Below, piece by piece: positions 9,633-20,956 of a DNA stretch of 64,000 nucleotides. Source of the DNA: Ferrimonas sp. YFM (GTDB lineage Bacteria > Pseudomonadota > Gammaproteobacteria > Enterobacterales > Shewanellaceae); assembly GCF_030296015.1 (NCBI RefSeq), contig NZ_AP027368.1, forward strand, positions 4,598,747 through 4,662,746. The letters run 5' to 3'. Both the position numbers and the translations under genes were made by a program. Each line of letters starts with the position of its first letter. Position 1 is the first letter of the stretch. The notes beneath the pieces were generated by a model that saw only the letters and a program-made list of their open reading frames with translations, ran no database searches and was not told where the DNA came from.

Positions 9633-10319
9633 ATGGGAATTCAAGCCGTTATCGTAGACACCGCCGGTACCACCACGGATTACGACTTCATTCAGAAAGT
9701 GTTGTTTTCATACTCAGCCAATGAAATGGCTAAGTTTATCGAAGACAATCAAGACCATGTGGTGGTTTCCCACTGTATCGATGACGTCAAGGATCTGGCT
9801 GGAGAACCCGATGCAGACCTGCCTCGCGTCATTGAGATCCTGCTGGAATGGATTGCTCAGGATAAGAAGGCCACCCCTCTCAAGACCATTCAGGGGATGA
9901 TCTGGCGCCAGGGCTACCAGAAAGGTGCACTGGAAGGCCACATCTACCCCGATGCCATGGAAGCCCTGAAGTCCCTCAAAGAGCAGGGCAAGCGCATCTA
10001 CAGCTACTCCTCCAGTTCCACAGAGGCACAGGAGCTGCTGTTCCAACACAGCCAGTTTGGTGACCTGCGCAATATGTTCCATGGCCACTTCGACACCCAT
10101 GTGGGTCAGAAGGTGGAGTCTCAGGCCTACCGCAACATCATCAACACCATCAGCATGTGGCCCAACCTGATTCTGTTCGTCTCCGACAGCCTGGAAGAGC
10201 TCAATGCCGCCAAGGCCGCCGGTCTGAAGACCTGCCAGATTGTTCGCTCCGACTCGGTGCGACAGGGCAAGCATCAGGTGATCGAAGACTTCAGTCACCT
10301 CAAGCTCTCAAGCTTCTAA
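9633..10319 (+). CDS. mtnC: MtnC-like HAD enolase-phosphatase with altered DxE motif
   Basis: A 228-residue HAD-superfamily protein collinear with enolase-phosphatase E1 (MtnC), which converts the 2,3-diketo intermediate of the methionine salvage pathway to acireductone. Shared blocks include KATPLKTIQGMIWRQGY, IYSYSSSSTEAQELLFQHS, GHFDTHVGQKVESQAYRNI and LFVSDSLEELNAAKAAG. The nucleophile motif is D9-T-A11-G-T rather than the D-x-E-G-T of characterised MtnC enzymes, so the second acidic residue is lost (see findings). Monocistronic, 71 bases after hutI, with its own terminator. No other methionine salvage genes are nearby, so the pathway role is less certain than the family. Confidence 0.8.
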   Translation: MGIQAVIVDTAGTTTDYDFIQKVLFSYSANEMAKFIEDNQDHVVVSHCIDDVKDLAGEPDADLPRVIEILLEWIAQDKKATPLKTIQGMIWRQGYQKGALEGHIYPDAMEALKSLKEQGKRIYSYSSSSTEAQELLFQHSQFGDLRNMFHGHFDTHVGQKVESQAYRNIINTISMWPNLILFVSDSLEELNAAKAAGLKTCQIVRSDSVRQGKHQVIEDFSHLKLSSF

Positions 10320-10346
10320 AAAAAGCGGCCGACTGGCCGCTTTTTT
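10317..10346 (+). terminator. intrinsic terminator after the mtnC-like gene
   Basis: AAAGCGGCC / GGCCGCTTT stem, loop GACT, flanked by A and T runs, so it may also serve the convergent thioesterase gene. Confidence 0.88.
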
Positions 10347-10378
10347 GATGCCTGTTTCACTCAGTGAATGGGCAATGC

Positions 10379-10783
10379 TCAATCCCAGGGCTTATCCCCC
10401 AGCAGCGGCCCCAGGGCCTCACGAATCTCATCGGGAATGCGCACCGGCTTCTCTTCCCCATAGTCATAGTGGACCATGGCCACCTCGGCCCTGGCCACCA
10501 CCTTTCCATCCTGAGAGGCCTGATGCCAGATCTTCAATGAGCTGTTGCCCACCTGGTTAACCCCTGTGGTGATCACCACGTCCTGGCCGTAATAGGTTGG
10601 CAGCAGGTAGTCCACCTTGAATCCCGCCAGGATCAGATTCCACTCTCTGTGGTCCAGGCTGGGGACGAAGCAGCGAAAGATGGGTGTGCGCGCCTCCTCG
10701 AACCAGACAGGCACCACGGTGTTATTGATGTGCCCCAGGGCATCGGTTTCAGAAAACCTGGGACTCAGAGTAATGGTATGCAT
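10379..10783 (-). CDS. acyl-CoA thioesterase, 4-hydroxybenzoyl-CoA thioesterase (hotdog) family
   Basis: The start is the ATG at 10783, which has AGGAG seven bases upstream; an in-frame start at 10843 would run through the upstream terminator hairpin. The 134-residue product is a single hotdog domain with the 4HBT active-site stretch SETDALGHINN at residues 11-21, where the Asp is the likely catalytic residue, followed by the long helix VWFEEARTPIF. Such enzymes hydrolyse acyl-CoA thioesters, and the chain length preferred here is unknown. It lies directly downstream of a long-chain acyl-CoA synthetase gene, but a terminator separates them. Confidence 0.85.
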   Translation of the reverse strand: MHTITLSPRFSETDALGHINNTVVPVWFEEARTPIFRCFVPSLDHREWNLILAGFKVDYLLPTYYGQDVVITTGVNQVGNSSLKIWHQASQDGKVVARAEVAMVHYDYGEEKPVRIPDEIREALGPLLGDKPWD

Positions 10784-10803
10784 GGCGACTCCTTTTCTAT
10801 GCA

Positions 10804-10831
10804 CAAAAAAGGGTGCCTGTGCGGCACCCTC
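10804..10831 (-). terminator. intrinsic terminator of the acyl-CoA synthetase gene
   Basis: GGGTGCC / GGCACCC stem followed by TTTTTT on the minus strand, between the synthetase stop and the thioesterase start. Confidence 0.83.
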
Positions 10832-10874
10832 TTCGTCAAGCATTACGCTGACACCAAGCTCATTAAGGCGAGCA

Positions 10875-12713
10875 TTACTTCATTGAGGCTTTCTTACGCT
10901 CGACCAGCTTCTTCGCCTTGCTGTACATGGCATCAATCTCCTCGGCAAACCGCTCATTGATCACCTTGCGTCTCAGCTTCAGGGTCGGAGTCAATTCACC
11001 GCGCTTCATGCAGAACTCCCGGGGCAGCAGGGTGAACTTCTTCACCTGTTCGAACTTGGCCAGCTCCTGCTGTACCTCCTTCAGACGCTGCTCGAAGTGC
11101 TCCACCACGTCGGAGTGCTGAATCAGCTCCAGCTGATCTTTGTACTTGATGCCCTTCTCCTTGGCCCAGCTTTCCAGAGATTCGAAGGCGGGCACGATCA
11201 GCGCAGACACATAGTTACGGGCTTCAGCCACCACCGCCACCTGCTCAATCAGAGGATCTCGGGCAACCATCCCTTCGACCCGCTGAGGGGCAATGTACTT
11301 GCCGTTGGAGGTCTTCATCAGCTCCTTGATGCGGTCGGTGATGTGCAGGTGCCCCTCATCGTCCAGGAGACCTGCGTCACCTGTCTTCATCCACCCATCC
11401 TCAAACACCTCTGCGGTCTCTTCCGGGCGATTGTAGTAGCCCTTCATCACCGTATCGCCCTTCACCAGGATCTCATCATCCTTGCCGATCTTTACCTGAA
11501 CTTCAGGCATGGGACGGCCATTGCCTTGGAGGCGGATGGAGCCTGGCAGTCCACAGGTAACGGTCGCCGTGGTTTCGGTCATGCCGTAACCGCACAACAG
11601 GGTAATACCCACGGACTGGAAGAACTCGTGGACCACATCATCCAGCTTAGCGCCGCCGCAGGGCATAAAGCGGATCTTGCCGCCCAACACGCCTCTCAGC
11701 TTGGACAGCACCAACTTATCGGCCAGCGCGACCAACTGCTTGCGCACCGGGTTCAACCTCTGTCCGTTGTTGGCCGCTTCGAAGCGGATGCGGCCTTGGC
11801 GCAGGGCCCAATAGAACAGGAAGCGACGGGGAGCCGGAGCCTTGCCTACCTTGTCGGCAACCGCGCTGTAGACCTTTTCATAGAAGCGGGGCACGGCGCA
11901 CATCACCTCAGGCTTAAACTCGGTCAAGGCCTTTTGAACATCGGCAGGGTTCTCTAGGAAACCCACGTGACCGCCCCGGCCCAGAGCAAACAGCGTCCAG
12001 CCCCGCTCAAACACATGAGACAGAGGCAGGAAGGCCAGTGAACGTTCACCTGCATTGAAGCTGAGGATTCGGGAGTGCTGCCTGGTGGTGCTGGCAAAGT
12101 TGCGGTAATCCAGCATCACCCCTTTGGGCTCACCCGTGGTCCCGGAGGTGTAGATCAGGGTCAGCAGATCGTCCAGGCTGCGGCCATCGAGGCGCTCCTG
12201 ATGCTGAGCCTGACAGTAAGCAACGTCGTACTCCAACAGCTCATGGAAGTAGTGCTGAACCACAGGACAGTCGGCCTTGCTGATAGAGGGCTTCATCAGC
12301 ACGATGTTGGTCAGGCTCGGGCACCGGTCCGCCACCTCCAAGGCCTTGTCATACTGTTCCTGGTCGCCCACAAACAGCAGCTTGGCTCCGGCATCATTGA
12401 TGATGTATCTGGCCTGGTCTGCGGTATTGGTGGGGTAGATGGGTACGACAACAGAACGACACTGCATGGCGGCGAGGTCGGTCATCGCCCAGCGGTCGGA
12501 GTTTTGGGCAAAAATCGCCACCTTGTCCTGGGTGTCGATGCCCAGGTGGATCATCACCCTGGCCAACTGAGTCAGCTTATTGCCCAGCTCACGCCAACTG
12601 ATGGGGTGCCACTCTCCCTTCTCGCGGTAGGAGATAGCCGGCTGCTCTGGCAGCGCCTTGATTTGGTTCTGAATCAGATCTACCAGGTGCAGATCTTCGA
12701 GAAGTTGGGTCAC
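10875..12713 (-). CDS. long-chain acyl-CoA synthetase (AMP-forming)
   Basis: Activates fatty acids to acyl-CoA with ATP through an acyl-adenylate. 612 residues, the size of the COG1022 (Faa1/FadD15-like) class rather than of E. coli FadD (about 560). The AMP-binding P-loop LIYTSGTTGEPKGVM is at residues 186-200, and GYGMTETTA and WMKTGDAGLLDDEGHLHI supply the later A-motifs. The start codon is GTG at 12713, with GGGAG six bases before it. Followed by a terminator. The rightward flank is the long non-coding stretch beyond the first rRNA operon. Confidence 0.92.
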   Translation of the reverse strand: MTQLLEDLHLVDLIQNQIKALPEQPAISYREKGEWHPISWRELGNKLTQLARVMIHLGIDTQDKVAIFAQNSDRWAMTDLAAMQCRSVVVPIYPTNTADQARYIINDAGAKLLFVGDQEQYDKALEVADRCPSLTNIVLMKPSISKADCPVVQHYFHELLEYDVAYCQAQHQERLDGRSLDDLLTLIYTSGTTGEPKGVMLDYRNFASTTRQHSRILSFNAGERSLAFLPLSHVFERGWTLFALGRGGHVGFLENPADVQKALTEFKPEVMCAVPRFYEKVYSAVADKVGKAPAPRRFLFYWALRQGRIRFEAANNGQRLNPVRKQLVALADKLVLSKLRGVLGGKIRFMPCGGAKLDDVVHEFFQSVGITLLCGYGMTETTATVTCGLPGSIRLQGNGRPMPEVQVKIGKDDEILVKGDTVMKGYYNRPEETAEVFEDGWMKTGDAGLLDDEGHLHITDRIKELMKTSNGKYIAPQRVEGMVARDPLIEQVAVVAEARNYVSALIVPAFESLESWAKEKGIKYKDQLELIQHSDVVEHFEQRLKEVQQELAKFEQVKKFTLLPREFCMKRGELTPTLKLRRKVINERFAEEIDAMYSKAKKLVERKKASMK

Positions 12714-13212
12714 TGCTTACTCCCACCGCAACGGATTTAGCGTACAGATGTTCACTGTTTGCTGCGAATCTTACCCAACTCAGACCGGGCAGGTAAGGTT
12801 GATCTCACTTAAATTGTGCAGCAGAGCACGTTAAGCACCAACTGTTCAGACCAGTCATAGAGCAAATTCTCTAGGATCCCATGATTTCAGGGCTTGCAGA
12901 GGAGAAGCGTAAAAAGCAAAGCCCAAGAATACAGGAACAAGTCGACGCCGACCCACAGGTGAATTTCACTGCCTGAGAGGACACAAATAAAGCTTCAGCA
13001 TTGTGATCGATAGATGTGTCTTTGCTTAGCTGAAGCGATCATAGCCAATTCATTACTATTTGGTGTGCGCCAGAGAGGCGATTGTGCGTGGGGCGGCAAG
13101 CGCTTCGTTGCTGCTGCTGGAAGGATTACCTTGGCATAACTCCTAAGGCTCACCTCCTGAACCATCAGCACGCTCGGAGCTCATGCATTACCACGTGGCC
13201 TCCCCTAGCACC
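12714..13212. other. non-coding stretch left of rRNA operon 1, with a degenerate third repeat copy
   Basis: I see no convincing gene here; the small open frames lack ribosome sites and family features. Two items can be seen. An inverted pair GCTTCAGC (12992-12999) and GCTGAAGC (13029-13036) could form a hairpin. From about 13060 to 13125 there is a weak third copy of the sequence found after both rRNA operons: GTGCGCCAGAGAGGCGATTG then GGCGGCAAGCGCTTCGTTGC. The first part also holds the promoter region of the acyl-CoA synthetase gene. Confidence 0.5.
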
Positions 13213-13300
13213 GTCATGTTGGCGCACGCCGGTATCCAGAGTCTTTGATTTTAAGGAACGAGAGAAAGTCACTGGATCCTGACGTGCGTCAGGAAGACGA
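13213..13300. repeat. palindromic MITE/REP-like repeat, intact copy A
   Basis: About 88 bases with imperfect inverted arms: left arm GTCATGTTGGCGCACGCCGG-TATCCAG, right arm CTGGATCCTGACGTGCG-TCAGGAAGACGA, and a centre containing GTCTTTGATTT and GAAAG. The arm type (CGGCGCACGCCGG followed by TATCCAG) is a widespread proteobacterial palindromic repeat. A second copy after rRNA operon 2 is split by an insertion sequence. Confidence 0.8.
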
Positions 13301-13361
13301 TTGTGCGTGTGGGTTGGGGAGCGCTCCGCAGCCTTCATCGAGCACTCTGGTAGTAGTAACG
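13301..13361. repeat. sequence shared downstream of both rRNA operons, copy A
   Basis: Begins TTGTGCGTGTGGG and contains GGGAGCGCTCCGCAGCCTTC and CTGGTAGTAGTAACG. The same order of blocks appears at 25326-25398 (TTGTGCGTGTGG, GGGAGCACTTCGTAGCCTTC, CTGGAAGTTATAA), next to the palindromic repeat in both places. Function unknown; probably co-duplicated with the operon ends. Confidence 0.65.
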
Positions 13362-13391
13362 AAAAAAGCCCAACCTTGCGGTTAGGCTTTC
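13362..13391 (-). terminator. second terminator of rRNA operon 1, behind the 5S pseudogene
   Basis: AAGCCTAACC / GGTTGGGCTT stem with loop GCAA and a T run on the minus strand. It sits at the same distance from the 5S pseudogene as the first terminator does from the intact 5S. Confidence 0.85.
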
Positions 13392-13402
13392 TTCTGAATG
13401 AG

Positions 13403-13508
13403 TGCCTGACGATGACCGACTCTCACATGAGAGCACCCACTCCACCATCGCTGTTGCAGTGTTTCATTGCTGGGCGCCGGCGGCGGGGAATTAGCGCATG
13501 GGATCAGG
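13403..13508 (-). pseudogene. rrf: decayed second 5S rRNA gene of rRNA operon 1
   Basis: Compared with the intact 5S at 13584-13701, the 3' part is nearly identical (TGCCTGACGATGACC, one change, then ACTCTCACATG on the plus strand). The middle keeps CACCATCG-like, GTGTTTCA and TTGCTG blocks with substitutions, an unrelated G-rich stretch (about 13472-13493) replaces the conserved loop, GCATGGGATCAGG returns, and the 5' strand of the terminal stem is missing. It cannot fold the closing helix and is best read as a pseudogene. It is bounded by a terminator on each side. Confidence 0.85.
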
Positions 13509-13542
13509 GGCCTGATCTCATGCGTACTTAGGACCTAAAACG

Positions 13543-13571
13543 AAAAAAGCCCGTCCAAAAGGACGGGCTTC
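13543..13571 (-). terminator. terminator of rRNA operon 1, directly after 5S
   Basis: AAGCCCGTCC / GGACGGGCTT stem, loop TTTT, followed on the minus strand by TTTTTT; starts 12 bases after the 5S. Confidence 0.92.
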
Positions 13572-13583
13572 TCTCTGAATAAG

Positions 13584-13701
13584 TGCCTGACGATGACCTA
13601 CTCTCACATGGGAACTCCCACACTACCATCGGCGCTACTGTGTTTCACTGCTGAGTTCGGCATGGGATCAGGTGGGACCACAGCGCTATGGTCGTCAGAC
13701 G
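13584..13701 (-). rRNA. rrf: 5S ribosomal RNA, operon 1
   Basis: About 117 bases with the canonical bacterial 5S core (CCACCTGATCCCATGCCG, AACTCAG, AGTGAAAC, GCGCCGATGGTAGTGTGGG). The ends pair as GTCTGACG with CGTCAGGC. Ends are taken from the stem and may be off by 1-2 bases. Separated from the 23S by about 88 bases. Confidence 0.95.
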
Positions 13702-13789
13702 AATTTGGAACAATTCGCACAAGCTGTTTCTCGTTTGCATTCTCGCAAGCGCTTTTCTATCTGGGATATCAAAACCCATTGGGTGTTGT

Positions 13790-16675
<2,886 letters not shown>

Positions 16676-17035
16676 ATACAACCCCAATAGGTCTTTTCTG
16701 CTGGGTCTTTGTCGCTTATGCGTCGTTGAAATCCTCACTCACTCGGTTATGTGGATGAACCACACGCCCTCGCTCGTTCGGCTTTCGCCTCACCTAAGCA
16801 CCAAATTCCTGCGCAGAAACTACTGAAGTTGCTTAATACGATTAAACAACCAATACGTTAATCTATCGCCAGATATTCAAGGCACTTGCAAAAATTGCAA
16901 ATATCTCGAGAAATTATCAGCTTGTCCAAATTGTTAAAGAGCAAGTTTTTGCCTAAGCAAAAACGCCAAAATCACCCCTAAGGATGATTTCAGACAATCT
17001 GTGTGAACACTCAACGCAAAACCGTATCTATTTCG
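16676..17035 (-). other. 16S-23S spacer of operon 1: boxA, processing stems, no tRNA
   Basis: A 360-base spacer without any tRNA gene. It contains a boxA antitermination element TGCTCTTTAACAA (16931-16943, minus strand). CACACAGATTGTCTG (about 16991-17005) is complementary to CAGACAATCTGTGTG in the 16S leader, the RNase III processing stem of 16S. Next to the 23S start, CCCATTG/GGGTTGTATGG-type sequence pairs with the segment after the 23S 3' end. The 23S-proximal half differs from operon 2; the 16S-proximal half is almost the same. Confidence 0.85.
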
Positions 17036-18590
<1,555 letters not shown>

Positions 18591-18719
18591 AAAAGTTTTT
18601 TGGAATCCGAAAATTCCGACTCAATGAATTACTGAATTAACTTGTTATAGTCACTCAGTGCAACATTGATATATGAGATATCAATCCTGCGCGAGTGCCC
18701 ACACAGATTGTCTGACTAA

Positions 18720-18732
18720 TTGTTAAAGAGCA
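18720..18732 (-). promoter_or_regulatory. boxA antitermination element in the operon 1 leader
   Basis: TGCTCTTTAACAA on the minus strand, a match to the Nus-factor boxA of rRNA leaders, about 130 bases before the 16S start; the RNase III stem sequence CAGACAATCTGTGTG lies just after it. Confidence 0.85.
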
Positions 18733-18764
18733 GTGCAACGTTGTTTTCGTTGCTGAGGCTGCGC

Positions 18765-18905
18765 ATTCTACGCTTTCCTCATCCCCCGTCAAGCCCTATT
18801 TTCAAAGGTTTTTCCGGGTGTCGATGTTTTGCTCGGCGTCCGTTTTCCTTCCGCTTTGCCCCGTCGACAGGGAGCGCATTATAGGGGCTGGGATTAACTT
18901 GGCAA
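18765..18905 (-). promoter_or_regulatory. tandem P1 and P2 promoters of rRNA operon 1
   Basis: P1: -35 TTGCCA (18900-18905) and -10 TATAAT (18878-18883) with a 16-base spacer and the GCGCTCCC discriminator typical of stringently controlled rRNA promoters. P2: -35 TTGACG (18787-18792) and -10 TAGAAT (18765-18770), also 16 bases apart and followed by GCGC. P1 should be the growth-rate and ppGpp-regulated start. Confidence 0.85.
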
Positions 18906-19144
18906 GGCGATTTTGAAACTTTTTTCAGGATAATTGGCCAATCGCTTAACCACACCGCATTCACACAACAAACCCACAGAGTTATCCACAATCTTAAATA
19001 TAAAAGGCAGGAAGATTAGGTAAATTCGGCCTGACCAGTAACTGAGCTCGAAAATTCCAGGCGTGAAATTCTCAGGCGTAAGCCACTAAAGTGTAATTAA
19101 ACTGGTTACAATACAGGCATCTATTACTCTCAAGGAGACTTTGG
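18906..19144. other. divergent intergenic region between rRNA operon 1 and the antiporter gene
   Basis: No gene seen. It holds the upstream flank of rRNA P1 and the promoter of the antiporter gene; the ribosome site CTCAAGGAGACTTTGG precedes the ATG at 19145. Confidence 0.55.
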
Positions 19145-20740
19145 ATGGATCCCCTCCTTCTACTTATACCTCTCCTCCTCGCCCTGGGGGCCGTACGCAT
19201 CGGCCTTCCCCCGCTGATCGGGTATCTGGCCGCAGGCTTTGCCCTCTACGCCGCCGGCATCGATGCTTTGGAGTTCCTGACACCCATCGCCGATCTCGGC
19301 GTACTGCTTCTGCTGTTTGCCATTGGCCTGAAGCTGGACCTGAGCAGCCTGGCCAGGCGAGAGGTGTGGGGTACGGCAACCACCCATATGCTGATCACCG
19401 TCTTCATTGCGGCGCTCTTTATTAAGACAATGGCACTGGTTGGGCTGGGCATGTTCGACCAACTGTCCAACACCCAGATTCTGACTCTGGGGTTTGCATT
19501 GAGCTTCTCCAGCACGGTGTTTGCCATTAAGACTCTTGAGGAGAGTGGCGACTTGGCCTCACTCTATGGCCGCACCGCCATCGGCATTCTGATCATGCAG
19601 GACATCTTTGCCGTGGTATACCTTACCGCAAGCAAGGGGGTGTGGCCCTCCCCCTGGGCATTTGCCCTATTGGCCCTGCCCCTGCTCCGACCGCTGCTGT
19701 TCAGGATGATGAAGAGCAGTGGCCATGGTGAGATGCTGGTGCTCTTCGGCCTGGTGATGGCATTGGTCCCCGGTGCCGCCCTGTTTGGCGCCGTAGGCCT
19801 GAAACCGGATCTGGGCGCTCTGATTATGGGCATTCTCCTGGCTGGCCACGCCAAGTCTTCCGAGCTGTCCAAATCCCTGTTCCTCTTTAAAGAGCTTTTC
19901 CTTGTCGCCTTCTTCCTTACCATAGGCCAGCAAGGCATCCCCTCCATGGAAGAGATCACCACAGCGCTGACTCTGTTGATACTGCTGCCCCTTAAGCTGA
20001 TGTTGTTCCTCGGGCTACTGCTGTTTTTCCGCTTCAGGTTACGCACCGCCTTTATGTCGTCGCTGACACTGGGCAACTTCAGCGAGTTTGGCTTGATTGT
20101 GATGACAGCTGCCATCGCCACCGGCACCCTGGATGCCAGCTGGCTGAGAGTTATGGCACTGATGGTGGCCTTCAGTTTCCTGATTGCCGCGCCATTGGAC
20201 CGTATGGCGCAGGGCCTCTACCACTGGCTGCAGCCCAAACTGCAACATCGCCAGCGCACCCCCCTTCATCCTGAGGATCAGCCCATCCACCTGGGGGAGC
20301 CCAAGATCCTCATCTTTGGTATGGGCCGAATCGGTTCGGCAGCCTATGACTCTCTCAATGAGGCGCACCAAGGTCAGGTTCTCGGTATTGACCATAAGCA
20401 GGAGATCATCGAGCGTCATCACAAAGAGCAGCGCAATGCAGTTCTGGGTGACGGTACTGACTCAGACTTCTGGGATAAGTTGGTGCCCACCTCCAGTGTG
20501 GATCTGATCGTACTGGCGATGCCCTCCCACCTGGGTAACCTGCATACCGCCGAGCTGCTGTTCAACAGTGACTATCGAGGCAAGGTTACCGCGATTGTGC
20601 GTTACCCCGATGAGGAGGAAGCTCTTCTGGAGATGGGGGTGCACAGCGTCTACAACATCTATCAGGCTGCGGGTACCGGCCTGGCCGATCAGGTTATGGA
20701 CACCCTCCCCAGCTCCCTCAGCAGCAAACCCTCTCTCTGA
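19145..20740 (+). CDS. CPA2-family cation:proton antiporter with TrkA-N (RCK) domain
   Basis: 531 residues. The first 370 or so form the Na+/H+ exchanger-type membrane domain (about 12 helices; FAIGLKLDLSSL near residue 60 and GFALSFSSTVFAIKTLEE near 117 are conserved stretches). A TrkA-N nucleotide-binding domain follows from about residue 385, with the Rossmann glycine motif FGMGRIG. This is the KefB/KefC/YbaL architecture, which exchanges K+ or Na+ for protons and is gated by the bound nucleotide. Which cation and which regulator cannot be told; no KefF/KefG partner is adjacent. Monocistronic, with a terminator at 20747-20767. Confidence 0.88.
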   Translation: MDPLLLLIPLLLALGAVRIGLPPLIGYLAAGFALYAAGIDALEFLTPIADLGVLLLLFAIGLKLDLSSLARREVWGTATTHMLITVFIAALFIKTMALVGLGMFDQLSNTQILTLGFALSFSSTVFAIKTLEESGDLASLYGRTAIGILIMQDIFAVVYLTASKGVWPSPWAFALLALPLLRPLLFRMMKSSGHGEMLVLFGLVMALVPGAALFGAVGLKPDLGALIMGILLAGHAKSSELSKSLFLFKELFLVAFFLTIGQQGIPSMEEITTALTLLILLPLKLMLFLGLLLFFRFRLRTAFMSSLTLGNFSEFGLIVMTAAIATGTLDASWLRVMALMVAFSFLIAAPLDRMAQGLYHWLQPKLQHRQRTPLHPEDQPIHLGEPKILIFGMGRIGSAAYDSLNEAHQGQVLGIDHKQEIIERHHKEQRNAVLGDGTDSDFWDKLVPTSSVDLIVLAMPSHLGNLHTAELLFNSDYRGKVTAIVRYPDEEEALLEMGVHSVYNIYQAAGTGLADQVMDTLPSSLSSKPSL

Positions 20741-20746
20741 CAATCC

Positions 20747-20767
20747 GGGCGGCTCTGCCGCCCTTTT
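20747..20767 (+). terminator. intrinsic terminator of the antiporter gene
   Basis: GGGCGGC / GCCGCCC stem with TCT loop followed by TTTT. Confidence 0.87.
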
Positions 20768-20884
20768 CTATTCCCTTAGGGGTAACTCCTCCCCGACGAT
20801 ACGTGATCCAGATCTCAACCCTCTCCTTCCTGCAAATCGTCCGTTGCCAATACTTGAGTATTTTACTAAGGTTTTCCCAATCTA

Positions 20885-20907
20885 TTGATGCATTGAAAAT
20901 GCACCTT
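20885..20907. promoter_or_regulatory. NsrR-like operator upstream of norB
   Basis: The inverted repeat GATGCATT-GAA-AATGCACC lies 50 bases before the norB start. Aligned to the 11-1-11 NsrR consensus of enterobacteria (AAGATGYATTT, one base, inverted copy) I count 18 matches in 22 fixed positions. NsrR is the nitric-oxide-sensing [Fe-S] repressor of NO-detoxification genes, so the site fits the gene behind it. Confidence 0.72.
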
Positions 20908-20956
20908 TAAATAACTCACCCTCAACAAACGACAAAACCAGATAGCAGGTACGGTT

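Noticed and set aside
13213..13300. CRISPR-like repeat interpretation of the palindromic sequences
   Set aside because: Only two dispersed copies with long unrelated spacing and inverted arms; no regular spacer array anywhere in the window.
13082..13531. Two small plus-strand frames (66 and 76 codons) left of rRNA operon 1
   Set aside because: They run through the palindromic repeat, terminators and the 5S pseudogene and have no ribosome site or similarity to a family.
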